From Rheinheimera sp. MMS21-TC3 (GTDB lineage Bacteria > Pseudomonadota > Gammaproteobacteria > Enterobacterales > Alteromonadaceae): DNA of 64,000 bases. The notes beneath the pieces were generated by a model. The model was given only the letters and a program-made list of their open reading frames with translations. It had not been told where the DNA came from and did no database searches. This document shows, piece by piece, positions 9,251-21,136 of the stretch. Both the position numbers and the translations under genes were made by a program. Positions within the stretch are counted from its first letter, which is position 1, and the number at the start of each line of letters is the position of its first letter. The DNA is taken from NCBI RefSeq assembly GCF_032229285.1, contig NZ_CP135084.1, positions 2,914,001-2,978,000 of the forward strand. Reading direction: 5' to 3'.

Positions 9251-9289
9251 TATTACTAGTCAGCTATTTAAATCAGCTGACTAGTAATA
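9251..9289. repeat. Perfect 15-bp inverted repeat at the monooxygenase ribosome-binding site
   Basis: Arms TATTACTAGTCAGCT (9251-9265) and AGCTGACTAGTAATA (9275-9289) are exact reverse complements around a 9-base AT-rich spacer. The element lies between the nhaD stop and the monooxygenase start and ends two bases before the GGGAG SD. As RNA it would form a stable 15-bp hairpin without a U-tract, so it is a poor intrinsic terminator. As DNA it could be an operator. Which role applies is unresolved. Confidence 0.75.
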
Positions 9290-9313
9290 CTATTTTGATA
9301 ATTTGGGTATTAA

Positions 9314-10759
9314 TTATTTAGTCCCGCTAACAATATGAAACAAATCAGCATTTAACCACAAATGCGTTGCCACACTAGCTGCATAACCTAATAAAATAAC
9401 CGGTGTCCATTTTAAATGGCCCATAAAGGTATAGTAACCACGCGCTTGCCCCATAAGTGCCACGCCAGCAGCTGATCCAATCGATAACAAGCTACCGCCT
9501 ACACCTGCGGTTAAAGTAATTAGTAGCCACTGACCATGCGACATTACCGGTTCCATAGTTAACACCGCAAACATTACTGGAATATTATCTACTACTGATG
9601 ACATTAAGCCCAAAACCACGTTGGCTAAAGTGGCATTACCACTGCCATAAAGAGTGGTGGATAACAGCTCTAAATAGCCAATATAGCCCAAGCCTCCAAC
9701 ACACATTACTACACCATAGAAAAATAATAAGGTATCCCACTCGGCACGTGCTACACGGCTAAACACATCAAAGGGCACAACTTGACCTAAAGAGCGCAAC
9801 CGCTCTTCATCACCAACCCGCTCCGCCATAGCTTTTTTACGGGCTAAAGAGCCAGGTAAGCTGACCCGCAAAAAATAACCAAAAAATTGTAAATAACCTA
9901 AACCTGTCATCATGCCCAGTACTGGTGGCAAATCTAACCAAGAATGACAAATTACTGCCGAGGCAATAGTGAATAAAAACAAGGTAAGAATACGCAAAGC
10001 TCCCCGCTTTAATTCCACGTCTTCTTTTTGTGCAGCTGGGAAACGATTTTCAACAAAGAAACTCATAATGATGGCTGGCACCAAGTAGTTAACTACCGAC
10101 GGCACAAATAAGCTTAAAAACTCTGTAAAGGTAACGATACCAGCTTGCCATACCATTAAAGTGGTAATATCACCAAAAGGAATAAAAGCGCCACCAGCAT
10201 TAGCTGCAATAACAATATTGACACAGGTTAGGTTGATAAAGCGCTTATCACCTTCGGCCACTTTCATTACTACTGCACACATTAACATGGCTGTTGTCAT
10301 GTTATTAGCAAAAGATGAAATTACAAAAGCCAGCACACCACTGATCCAAAATAAACTGCGATAACTAAAACCTCGGCGGATCATCCAAGCTCGCAAAGCA
10401 TCAAATAAGCGGCGCTCTTCAAGGGCATTGATGTAAGTCATCGCTACTAATAAAAATAGCATTAACTCAGAGAACTCTAATAAAGTATGGCGAAAAGCTT
10501 CTGCAGCAACACCAGGCAAACCTGCTTGCATATATTTCCAGGCAATTAATACCCAGGTAATACCTGCTGCGACTAGTACCGGCTTAGATTTTCGTAAGTG
10601 AATTTTTTCTTCAGCCATTACCAACATATAGGCTAAAAAAAACAAGACTAAAGATGAAATACCAATAAAGGAGGTGGTTAGATTTAATGTTCCCGTTGCA
10701 GCGAACGCTGCTGGAGAAAATAAGCTACACAGCAGCAGATACAGCCAAGACTGTTTCAC
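9314..10759 (-). CDS. nhaD: Na+/H+ antiporter NhaD
   Basis: Sodium/proton antiporter of the NhaD (ion transporter superfamily) type, 481 residues, with a signal-like first helix (MKQSWLYLLLCSLFSPAAFA) followed by about a dozen membrane helices. Diagnostic segments are ANNMTTAMLMCAVVMKVAEG, ANAGGAFIPFGDITTLMVWQAG and SSVVDNIPVMFAVLTM, carrying the polar residues expected in the ion path. The start is GTG at 10759 with GAGGGT six bases upstream. It probably exports Na+ under saline or alkaline conditions. A closely related but broken copy lies 96 bases upstream in the same orientation. Confidence 0.93.
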   Translation of the reverse strand: MKQSWLYLLLCSLFSPAAFAATGTLNLTTSFIGISSLVLFFLAYMLVMAEEKIHLRKSKPVLVAAGITWVLIAWKYMQAGLPGVAAEAFRHTLLEFSELMLFLLVAMTYINALEERRLFDALRAWMIRRGFSYRSLFWISGVLAFVISSFANNMTTAMLMCAVVMKVAEGDKRFINLTCVNIVIAANAGGAFIPFGDITTLMVWQAGIVTFTEFLSLFVPSVVNYLVPAIIMSFFVENRFPAAQKEDVELKRGALRILTLFLFTIASAVICHSWLDLPPVLGMMTGLGYLQFFGYFLRVSLPGSLARKKAMAERVGDEERLRSLGQVVPFDVFSRVARAEWDTLLFFYGVVMCVGGLGYIGYLELLSTTLYGSGNATLANVVLGLMSSVVDNIPVMFAVLTMEPVMSHGQWLLITLTAGVGGSLLSIGSAAGVALMGQARGYYTFMGHLKWTPVILLGYAASVATHLWLNADLFHIVSGTK

Positions 10760-10855
10760 AAAGTTACCCTCAGTTTAAAAAAAGACGGCCAACAAATTCG
10801 GCAGCCTATTATAAAACATCTGGCCGAGAATACCCGGACTAGATAAGTAAATTAG

Positions 10856-12288
10856 TTAAAAATATGCACTATTTAACCAAAGGTGGGTATAAATGCTGGC
10901 AACATAACCTAAAAAGATAACCGGTGCCCATTTTAAGTGGCCCATAAAAGTATAATAACCCCGAGCCTGTCCCATTAGTGCCACGCCCGCAGCCGAACCA
11001 ATAGACAACAAGCTGCCCCCACACCTGCTGTTAGGGTAATAAGTAACCACTGACCGTGAGCCATCTCAGGATGCATAGTTAACACCGCAAACATTACTGG
11101 AATATTATCCACAACCGCTGAAATCATGCCTAAAGCTACGTTAGCAGAAGTCGCATCCCATTGGGTATAAAGTAGATCTGACATCATGCTTAAATAGCCC
11201 ATGAAGCCTAAGCCGCCGACACACATAACTACACCATAGAAAAACAGTAAAGTATCCCACTCAGCGCGTGCCACACGGTTAAAGACATCAAAAGGCACAA
11301 CTTGGCCTAAAGAACGCAAACGCTGCTCATCGCCAACACGCTCGGCCATGGCTCTTTTTCGGGCTAAAGAGCCAGGTAAACTTACCCGTAAAAAATAACC
11401 AAAAAATTGCAAATAACCTAAACCTGTCATCATACCCAGCACTGGTGGTAAATCTAAAACAGTATGGTAGGCAACAGCAGTAGCAATAGTAAATAAAAAC
11501 AAAGTCACTATTCTTAAGGCACCACGTTTTAATTCAATATTATCTTCAGCACCAGTTGGTTTACGGTTTTCAATAAAGTAACTCATAACAAGGGCAGGAA
11601 TTAAATAGTTAACTGCAGCTGGCACAAATAACACTAAAAATTCAGCAAAATTTAATACTCCGGCTTGCCAAACCATCAAAGTGGTTATGTCACCAAAAGG
11701 ACTAAAAGCACCACCCGCGTTGGCAGCAATAACAATATTAATACAACACAAGTTAATAAAGCGCTTATCACCTTCGGCAACTTTCATTACCACTGCACAC
11801 ATTAACAAGGCTGTCGTTAAGTTATCTGCGATAGGTGATATAAAAAAGGCTAAGCCACCCGTCAACCAAAATAATTGGCGATAACTAAAGCCTTTACGTA
11901 CCATCCAACTACGTAACACATCAAATAAGCGGCGCTCTTCTAAGGCATTGATATAGGTCATAGCAACCAGCAAGAACAGCATTAGCTCAGCAAATTCTAG
12001 CAAAGTATGGCGAAAAGCGGCGGTAGATTGTTCAGAAAAGCCTACTTGAACATATTGCCAACCAATCATTGCCCAAATTAAACCTGCAGCTACTAGCACA
12101 GGCTTAGATTTACGCAGATGGATTTTTTCTTCTACCATGACTAAAGCTTAAGCAACAACAAATATTACTAAGGCCGTTATGCCGGTTAAACTAGCGGTTA
12201 AATTTAAACTGCCTACGCTGGCATAAGCCTCAGGGGTATAGCAACAGAATAATCCAACTAGTATCAGTAAATATTTTTGTATGTTCAT
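10856..12288 (-). pseudogene. nhaD: Second nhaD copy, disrupted by a stop and a frameshift
   Basis: A full-length paralogue of the neighbouring nhaD, most residues identical by eye over the whole length. Read from an ATG at 12288, the frame gives a signal-like helix, then hits TAA at 12150-12148 (codon 47) where the intact copy has Tyr. The frame then resumes as MVEEKIHLRKSK and continues to about 11020, where a run of five Cs (11016-11020; G in the gene sense) is one base shorter than required. The remaining 55 or so residues, to LNSAYF, are in another frame. Two independent lesions argue for a true pseudogene, although homopolymer sequencing error could explain the second. It should not be annotated as two separate genes. 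Confidence 0.88.
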
Positions 12289-12353
12289 GATAAAATCTGC
12301 ACCTTAGCGCTTTAGTAAAAACTGTAAAATACCAGCAAAGAACACTCGAAATA

Positions 12354-13208
12354 TTAACGTAGAATAAGTAAAGAGCACTTAGCATTACAAATCATGCCGG
12401 TAGTTGTGCTGCCAACGATAAATTGCCTAATCCTAGAGTGGCCATAAGCCCCCATCACCATCATGTCAATATTATGTCGTTGCTGATATTCATTTAGCAC
12501 CGTTTCAGGATCACCTTCAACTATGGCACTTTGGGTTGTAAAGCCGGCCTGCTCTAACTGCAATATAGCCGCGGCTAAGCAATGCTTGTTTTCTTCATTT
12601 TTATCACCAGCCATCACTATATGCACAGGTAAGCCTTTAGCAAAAGAGCCATTGGCTAAAATTGTTAAACATTTTTCAGCAGTAGCACTACCATCAAAAG
12701 CCAGCATAATACGTTTTGGCTCTACATAACGCTGCTGAGTAAGTAAAATTGGGGAACTAATACTGCGGATAACGCGCTCAACATGTAAACCAATATGGCC
12801 ATGTTCTTCAGCACTGCTAAAGCCACGTTTACCCATTACAACTAACCGCGTCTCATCTTGCATAGCCACTAAAGTTTCCACTAGCTGACCATGACGCAAG
12901 CGTTGATCAACATCAGCCACACCAGCCTGCTCAGCCCGTTCAGCCGCTGCATCTAAGATATGCCGGCCCCGCTCCATAGCTAATTTGCCATGCTTTTCAT
13001 CTAATTCGGCCAGCTGTTGTAATAACAACTCTTGCGAACCTAAGCCAATGCTGCCACTTAAATCTGGAGTCTGTGTATGTAGGGCTTTATCTAATACATG
13101 AATAACCGACATAGGGGCTTGTAATTTATTGGCAGCCCAAACCGCATATTCACATATTGCTTCTGCATAAGGTGAAGCATCGATACATGCCATAATTCTT
13201 TTTTTCAT
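12354..13208 (-). CDS. Tandem universal stress protein
   Basis: Two UspA domains in tandem (about residues 1-150 and 160-284), like UspE. Domain 2 carries the ATP-binding signature GAYGHSRIRQFIVGS (G-x2-G-x9-G-S); the matching loop in domain 1 (GKRGFSSAEEHGHIG) is altered. The ATG at 13208 is chosen because AGGAG lies eight bases upstream; an ATG at 13229 overlaps the SulP stop as TAATG and would add seven residues. The tight linkage to a SulP transporter suggests a role in sensing energy or anion status, which is inference. Confidence 0.87.
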   Translation of the reverse strand: MKKRIMACIDASPYAEAICEYAVWAANKLQAPMSVIHVLDKALHTQTPDLSGSIGLGSQELLLQQLAELDEKHGKLAMERGRHILDAAAERAEQAGVADVDQRLRHGQLVETLVAMQDETRLVVMGKRGFSSAEEHGHIGLHVERVIRSISSPILLTQQRYVEPKRIMLAFDGSATAEKCLTILANGSFAKGLPVHIVMAGDKNEENKHCLAAAILQLEQAGFTTQSAIVEGDPETVLNEYQQRHNIDMMVMGAYGHSRIRQFIVGSTTTGMICNAKCSLLILR

Positions 13209-13228
13209 AACTTGCTCCTGCCAACCCA

Positions 13229-14710
13229 TTAATGATTAATTATTTTAGCCATCTCATCTTGATTAAGCGCTGAGAACTTATCCACTAAAGTGGCACTGGC
13301 TTCATTCAAGCCTAACAACTCAACTTCTGTGCCTTCGCGACGAAATTTAGTCACCACTTTATCTAAAGAACTAATAGCAGTAATATCCCAAAAGTGAGCT
13401 TGGCTTAGATCTATAGTGACTTTTTCTAGCGCCTCTTTAAAATCAAAGCCAGCAACAAACTGTTCGGCAGAAGTAAAGAACACTTGGCCAACAACTTGGT
13501 AACTACGCTGTTGCTTGTCTGCTGACAAGTTAGAACTGATAAACATAATTTGGCCAACTTTACTGGCAAAAAATAGCGCACTCAGTAAAACGCCGACAAA
13601 AACGCCATAGGCTAGATTATGAGTAAATACTGTCACAACAACGGTGGCTAACATCACAACGCTAGAGCTTTTGGGATTAGTTTTAATATCTTTTATGGAT
13701 GACCAGCTAAAAGTACCTATAGATACCATAATCATAATAGCGACTAGGGCAGCCATAGGGATCATGCCGACCCAAGCATCCAGAAAAACCACCATAATTA
13801 ACAAAAATATACCGGCTAATAGTGTTGATAGCCGAGTACGGCCACCTGACTTCACGTTGATAACCGATTGGCCTATCATGGCACAACCAGCCATACCTCC
13901 TATTAAACCAGAGCCTATATTGGCTACACCTTGGCCAACACATTCACGGTTTTTGTTACTGCTAGTGTCAGTTAAGTCGTCAATAATAGTCGCCGTCATT
14001 AACGATTCTAAAATACCTACCACGGCTAAAGCTAAAGCGTAAGGCAAGATAATCATTAAAGTATCTAAATTAAGAGGAACATCTGGCCATAAGAATATTG
14101 GCAGAGTGTCAGGTAACTCGCCCATATCCGCTACAGTGCGGATATCGATGCCAAAATACAAAGCAATAGAGGTTAAAACGATAATGCAGACTAAAGGTGA
14201 TGGAATTTTTTTGGTTATATAAGGAAATAAATAAATAATGAATAGACCTAAAGCTGTCATGCCATACACCATAGTGCTGCCATGCTGGCCAACTAATTCT
14301 GGCATTTGCGCCATAAAAATTAAAATAGCTAACGCATTAACAAAACCTGTCACCACTGAACGGGAAACAAAGCGCATTAGATCGCCAAGTTTAAAAATAC
14401 CAAACACTACTTGCAGCACACCTGTTAGCAAGGTCGCCGCTAGCAAGTATTGCAAACCATGCTCACGAACTAAGGTCACCATTACTAACGCCATAGCGCC
14501 AGTAGCTGCAGAAATCATAGCAGGCCGACCGCCAGCAAATGCTGTTATAACAGCAATACAAAAAGAAGCATATAAACCCACTTTAGGGTCAACGCCAGCA
14601 ATAATCGAAAAAGCAATCGCTTCTGGGATCAAAGCTAATGACACCACTAAAGCGGCAAGCACATCGCCTCGTAGGTTAGAAAACCAATGTTGTTTTAAAT
14701 AATTGAGCAT
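13229..14710 (-). CDS. SulP-family anion transporter with STAS domain
   Basis: SLC26/SulP transporter, 493 residues, with 10-14 membrane helices and a C-terminal cytoplasmic STAS domain (about 395-490: [21 protein letters not shown]). The conserved segment [28 protein letters not shown] is intact. Family substrates include bicarbonate, sulfate and other anions. The length and the associated USP gene resemble BicA-like bicarbonate transporters, which are Na+-dependent, but substrate cannot be assigned from sequence. It forms a probable operon with the downstream USP gene, and ybeL lies 65 bases upstream on the same strand. Confidence 0.9.
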   Translation of the reverse strand: MLNYLKQHWFSNLRGDVLAALVVSLALIPEAIAFSIIAGVDPKVGLYASFCIAVITAFAGGRPAMISAATGAMALVMVTLVREHGLQYLLAATLLTGVLQVVFGIFKLGDLMRFVSRSVVTGFVNALAILIFMAQMPELVGQHGSTMVYGMTALGLFIIYLFPYITKKIPSPLVCIIVLTSIALYFGIDIRTVADMGELPDTLPIFLWPDVPLNLDTLMIILPYALALAVVGILESLMTATIIDDLTDTSSNKNRECVGQGVANIGSGLIGGMAGCAMIGQSVINVKSGGRTRLSTLLAGIFLLIMVVFLDAWVGMIPMAALVAIMIMVSIGTFSWSSIKDIKTNPKSSSVVMLATVVVTVFTHNLAYGVFVGVLLSALFFASKVGQIMFISSNLSADKQQRSYQVVGQVFFTSAEQFVAGFDFKEALEKVTIDLSQAHFWDITAISSLDKVVTKFRREGTEVELLGLNEASATLVDKFSALNQDEMAKIINH

Positions 14711-14775
14711 ACTGACTACTTAGGCCGGTAAAATTGGCGCGAATTCTAGCAAATTACCGCGCTGCTCGCCACTTA

Positions 14776-15252
14776 CTAAACAGGTAAACCTTCACGATGA
14801 AACTGTATTCCACCACATTGGGTACAAGCTACCAATTCAGAGGGATGAGTATAATCAATATGCTGCAAGCAATTAGTACAACGATACCTAGCCATACCAA
14901 CAACTTCACCTTGATGATAAATGCCTTTATGTTTAAAATCTTGAGCTAATTCTTGCCACTCTACTTGGCTTTTATCCGTAATAGCGCTTAGTGCTTGCCA
15001 CAAGGCCTCTGGCCAAAAAGAGGGCACTGTATCCGGTGCATCTTCAGCATCTGCATGCTCTTGCCACTGCCGCTTTAAGGTTTCAATAAATAAGTCCGTT
15101 TCATAAACACTTAAGTCTTGCCCTGCTTTAATATAGGCTTTTAATTGCTCAACTAGGTTAATCATATTGTCCAGCTGACGTTGCTCTGCCTGTTGTAGCG
15201 TATTGGTAAAGTCAGTTAACCATTGCTGATATTTCTGTTTAAGGCTCTGCAT
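14776..15252 (-). CDS. ybeL: YbeL-type zinc-ribbon protein (DUF1451)
   Basis: A 158-residue protein with an N-terminal helical part and a C-terminal zinc ribbon formed by two CxxC pairs (RCTNC and ACTQC). This is the DUF1451/YbeL layout, and E. coli ybeL is also adjacent to leuS. Its function is unknown. It is divergent from leuS across a 266-base intergenic region that contains an 18-bp palindrome. Confidence 0.85.
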   Translation of the reverse strand: MQSLKQKYQQWLTDFTNTLQQAEQRQLDNMINLVEQLKAYIKAGQDLSVYETDLFIETLKRQWQEHADAEDAPDTVPSFWPEALWQALSAITDKSQVEWQELAQDFKHKGIYHQGEVVGMARYRCTNCLQHIDYTHPSELVACTQCGGIQFHREGLPV

Positions 15253-15329
15253 ACTTAACTCCTATTAAGAACTACGCATCTGCTATAGGTTATAGTATAA
15301 CTGAATACTAAACAGCTGCATTTACACTA

Positions 15330-15347
15330 AGTAAAATATATTTTACT
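15330..15347. promoter_or_regulatory. AT-rich 18-bp palindrome between ybeL and leuS
   Basis: AGTAAAATATATTTTACT is a perfect palindrome. It lies 78 bases upstream of ybeL and about 170 bases upstream of leuS, the only such element in this divergent gap. Nearby are two CAGCTGCA copies on either side (about 15313 and 15361). It could be an operator or simply AT-rich sequence; no regulator is identified. Confidence 0.35.
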
Positions 15348-15401
15348 AAATAATTACATTCAGCTGCACTACCATTAAAACAGTAAAACCTTGCCACCTA
15401 G

Positions 15402-18104
<2,703 letters not shown>

Positions 18105-18105
18105 G

Positions 18106-18585
18106 ATGGCACGCGGTATAGGCTTACTAATACTTGTTAGCAGTTTACTGCTAACAAGTTGCGGTTTTCATTTGCGCGGCAATTTGCCGCTAAGCCATTT
18201 TCCAGCTATGCACATTCAAAGTGATCGCCACTCACAACTGGCACAATTAGTCATCGCTAAGCTGCAGCATAACAAAGTGCAATTACTGGATACTGCTCAG
18301 CAAAATGCGCCTATGCTACAGCTAGTAAACGACTCGCTAGAGCGCCGCACCTTATCGTTATTTCCTAACGGTCAAGTAGCCGAGTATGAACTAATTTATA
18401 AAGTGAGTTATGCCCTAACCATGTCTGACACTGAAACTCAGTTTTACCAGTTTGAGTTATTTCGTGATTATCAAGATGACCCTAATCAAGCCTTGGCAAA
18501 AGCTAATGAGTTAGAGCTGATGTTAGGCGAGCTGCGTGAACAAGCGGCAAACCGCATTCTTCGTCAATTGTCTCGGCTGCATTAA
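18106..18585 (+). CDS. lptE: LPS-assembly lipoprotein LptE
   Basis: Outer-membrane lipoprotein that plugs and assists folding of the LPS translocon LptD. It has a type II signal peptide with lipobox LTSC and Cys at residue 19, followed by the GFHLRGNLPL motif typical of LptE. The ATG at 18106 is chosen; an upstream frame extension inside leuS would bury the signal peptide. The 159-residue mature-plus-signal length fits. Its stop overlaps the holA start (TAATG). Confidence 0.93.
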   Translation: MARGIGLLILVSSLLLTSCGFHLRGNLPLSHFPAMHIQSDRHSQLAQLVIAKLQHNKVQLLDTAQQNAPMLQLVNDSLERRTLSLFPNGQVAEYELIYKVSYALTMSDTETQFYQFELFRDYQDDPNQALAKANELELMLGELREQAANRILRQLSRLH

Positions 18586-19622
18586 TGCAAAAGCTGTATG
18601 TCAATCAACTAGCAGCACATTTACAACAGCCATTAGCCGGCTGCTATTTAATCTTTGGTGAAGAGCCATTACAAAAGTTAGAGGCCATAGACGCAGTTCG
18701 TTTAGCAGCTAAAAACCAAGGTTACTCTGAACGCATCAGTTTACAGGCCGATACTCAATTTGATTGGCTGCAATTAGAAGCTGAATTACAAGCTATGTCA
18801 CTCTTTGCCGAGCGGCGTTTAATTGAACTGGAATTAGTCCAGCAAAAACTAAGCCCAGTAGCAAATGATAGCCTAAAGCAGCTTCCTGGTTTATTAAATC
18901 CAGATGTGGTGTTATTAATTCATGGCGAGCGGAGTCTTAACGATGTTAGTAAGCTAGTCTGGTTTAAGCAGCTGCAAACACAAGCCGTTCAAGTAGGCAT
19001 TTATCAATTAGATGATAGGCAAAGCTTACAATGGCTGAATCAGCGTGCTCGTCAGTTACAGCTACAGCTCACACCTGATGCTATCGCCTTATTACAACAC
19101 CACTGTGCCAGCAACTTGCTAGCAGCAAGGCAAGAGCTTGAAAAGCTCGCCCTAAGCGACATCAAACAAACCATCGATGCCAACACCTTAGAGCAGTTTT
19201 TAGCTGATCACTCACATTTTACTGTGTTTCAATTAATCGATGCTATGCTTGCTGGCCAAGCCGATGAAGCCTTACATCGTTTACAACGCTTGTATCAACA
19301 AGATGTAGAGCCCATTATCATTGCTTGGCAATTACATAAAGAAGTAAGTCAGTTACAACAACTGCAACAAAGTCAACAACCGCTGGCTCAAACCTTTAAG
19401 CAATTAGCTATTTGGCCAAAACGCCAGCCACAATATCAACAGGCATTATCTCGATTATCGACTAAATGGTTAGACTTTTTATTGTTGGAGTTAGCTGCCT
19501 TTGATCGTTTATATAAAAGTGGCCAACTTATAAATACCGAACTTGCCTTGAGCCATTTAGTCTTATTATTTATTACACCAGTGGCAAAAAACTTTAGTTT
19601 GCAACAGGCGCAAAATGACTAA
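18585..19622 (+). CDS. holA: DNA polymerase III delta subunit
   Basis: Clamp-loader delta subunit, which opens the beta sliding clamp. The N-terminal segment CYLIFGEEPLQKLEAIDAVR and the C-terminal helical collar region (HFTVFQLIDAMLAGQADEALHRLQRL) are typical. The length is 345 residues, as in E. coli (343). It overlaps lptE by one base and nadD by eight bases, so it is part of the leuS operon. Confidence 0.94.
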   Translation: MQKLYVNQLAAHLQQPLAGCYLIFGEEPLQKLEAIDAVRLAAKNQGYSERISLQADTQFDWLQLEAELQAMSLFAERRLIELELVQQKLSPVANDSLKQLPGLLNPDVVLLIHGERSLNDVSKLVWFKQLQTQAVQVGIYQLDDRQSLQWLNQRARQLQLQLTPDAIALLQHHCASNLLAARQELEKLALSDIKQTIDANTLEQFLADHSHFTVFQLIDAMLAGQADEALHRLQRLYQQDVEPIIIAWQLHKEVSQLQQLQQSQQPLAQTFKQLAIWPKRQPQYQQALSRLSTKWLDFLLLELAAFDRLYKSGQLINTELALSHLVLLFITPVAKNFSLQQAQND

Positions 19623-20256
19623 ACAAATTAATTTACTTGGTGGAACTTTTGATCCCGTGCATCTTGGCCACATTAGCATCGCTCGTGCTGTTGCTAAAGA
19701 GTGTCAATTAAGCCGTGTTGACCTTATGCCTTGTCACGTGCCGCCACACCGGCAAAGCCCTGGGGTAAGTGCTGAGCATCGTTTAAATATGGTAAAGCTA
19801 GCTGTAGCCCCCTACCCTGAGCTTGGCGTGCAAAGTATAGAATTAAATCGCAGCTCTTTATCTTACACTGCAGAAACCGTTAGGCTTTTACGCCAGCAAT
19901 TTCCTAATGCTAGGATTAATTTAATTATTGGTATGGACTCACTCAGTCGGTTTTGTAGCTGGCATCAATGGCAAACTATACTGCAACAAGCTAATTTAAT
20001 TGTCTGTCGCCGCCCTGGCTATAGTGTAGAGCAAGGCGATGCCCCTCAGCTTATCAGCCACTATGCCTGTGATTCATTAGCACAATTACAACAGCAACGT
20101 TATGGCCAAATTTGGCTAAGCCGCAATGCAATGGTGCCTATTTCTGCGACAGAATTGCGTTTGGCACTGCAACAAAAACAAACTGTTCAGCAGTGGATTA
20201 CGCCTGATGTACTAGCTTATATTCAACAACACAACTTGTATCAACAAGTAAACTAA
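19615..20256 (+). CDS. nadD: Nicotinate-nucleotide adenylyltransferase
   Basis: Converts nicotinate mononucleotide and ATP to deamido-NAD. The nucleotidyltransferase signature GGTFDPVHLGH is near the N-terminus, and the C-terminal ISATELR corresponds to the ISSTxxR motif. It is 213 residues, the usual size. The start overlaps the end of holA (ATGACTAA). Confidence 0.96.
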   Translation: MTKQINLLGGTFDPVHLGHISIARAVAKECQLSRVDLMPCHVPPHRQSPGVSAEHRLNMVKLAVAPYPELGVQSIELNRSSLSYTAETVRLLRQQFPNARINLIIGMDSLSRFCSWHQWQTILQQANLIVCRRPGYSVEQGDAPQLISHYACDSLAQLQQQRYGQIWLSRNAMVPISATELRLALQQKQTVQQWITPDVLAYIQQHNLYQQVN

Positions 20257-20297
20257 TTAGGATTACTATCCTATTACAGATCCACTTAGGCTTTTTA

Positions 20298-20306
20298 TGT
20301 TAAAAT
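20298..20306 (+). promoter_or_regulatory. Candidate extended -10 promoter for rsfS-rlmH
   Basis: TGTTAAAAT is an extended -10 element (TG-n-TAAAAT) 31 bases upstream of the rsfS GTG. No convincing -35 is seen at the right spacing, which extended -10 promoters tolerate. It lies in the only sizeable gap (80 bases) of the leuS-to-rlpA block. Confidence 0.4.
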
Positions 20307-20336
20307 GCCTGCTTAAATATAAAATGAGGAATTAGG

Positions 20337-20657
20337 GTGGAAACCAGCGAGCTATTAAGTTTTATTCTCGATAAAGCCGACGATATGAAAGGACGCGATA
20401 TTATTACGGTAGATGTTAGAGGCAAATCACCCGTTACCGATTATATGGTGCTGTGTTCGGGAACTTCTACTCGTCATACCAAGTCTATTGCTACTCACGT
20501 CGCTAATGAAATGAAAAAAAAGGGTGTGCCAGCCTTAGGCTTAGAAGGCCAAGCCTCTGGTGATTGGGTGCTATTAGATATGGGCTCTGTTGTATTACAT
20601 GTATTAGTTGAAGAAATGCGCGACCATTATCAATTAGAAAAGCTTTGGGATGTTTAA
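20337..20657 (+). CDS. rsfS: Ribosome silencing factor RsfS
   Basis: Binds ribosomal protein uL14 and blocks 30S-50S joining during starvation. It is 106 residues with the Iojap-family segments DVRGKSPVTDYMVLCSGTSTRHTKSIA and GDWVLLDMGSVVLHV. The start is GTG at 20337 with GAGGA at 20326-20330. rlmH begins six bases downstream. Confidence 0.95.
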   Translation: METSELLSFILDKADDMKGRDIITVDVRGKSPVTDYMVLCSGTSTRHTKSIATHVANEMKKKGVPALGLEGQASGDWVLLDMGSVVLHVLVEEMRDHYQLEKLWDV

Positions 20658-20663
20658 TAACCC

Positions 20664-21134
20664 ATGAAGTTAATTATTATCGCTGTAGGCAGTAAAATGC
20701 CCACTTGGGTGCAACAAGGTTACGATGAATATGCCCGCCGTTTTAGCCGAGATTTACCGCTAGAGTTAATTGAGATTCCAGCAGGTAAGCGGGGTAAAAA
20801 TGCCGATATTAAACGTATTCTTGAGCAAGAAGGCGATAAAATGCTGGCAGCCGTAGGTAAAGGCTGCAAAATAGTAACGCTTGAAGTAACAGGCCATAAT
20901 TGGAGCAGCCCACAACTGGCAACTAAGTTAGTGGAATGGCAGCATGATGGTAGAGATATTTGTTTGTTAGTCGGTGGCCCTGAAGGTTTAGCGCCTAAAT
21001 GCATTGCTGCTAGTGAAGAGAAGTGGTCATTATCAGCATTAACCTTACCTCACCCTCTGGTTAGAGTTGTGTTAGCTGAAAGCTTGTATCGAGCATGGAG
21101 CATTAGTACTAACCACCCTTATCATCGCGAGTAA
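20664..21134 (+). CDS. rlmH: 23S rRNA m3-pseudouridine1915 methyltransferase RlmH
   Basis: SPOUT-class methyltransferase acting on pseudouridine 1915 in helix 69 of 23S rRNA. The trefoil-knot SAM site is visible as LLVGGPEGL, and the C-terminal [27 protein letters not shown] is near-invariant in the family. It is 156 residues (E. coli 155). mrdA starts two bases after its stop. Confidence 0.97.
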   Translation: MKLIIIAVGSKMPTWVQQGYDEYARRFSRDLPLELIEIPAGKRGKNADIKRILEQEGDKMLAAVGKGCKIVTLEVTGHNWSSPQLATKLVEWQHDGRDICLLVGGPEGLAPKCIAASEEKWSLSALTLPHPLVRVVLAESLYRAWSISTNHPYHRE

Positions 21135-21136
21135 AG

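Noticed and set aside
10856..12138. Two separate overlapping open frames (10856-11050 and 10975-12138) as distinct transporter genes
   Set aside because: They are adjacent pieces of one nhaD copy joined by a one-base frameshift; neither makes a complete transporter.
13644..14702. Long open frames on the plus strand opposite the SulP gene
   Set aside because: They mirror the hydrophobic SulP coding sequence; the minus-strand product has full family signatures.
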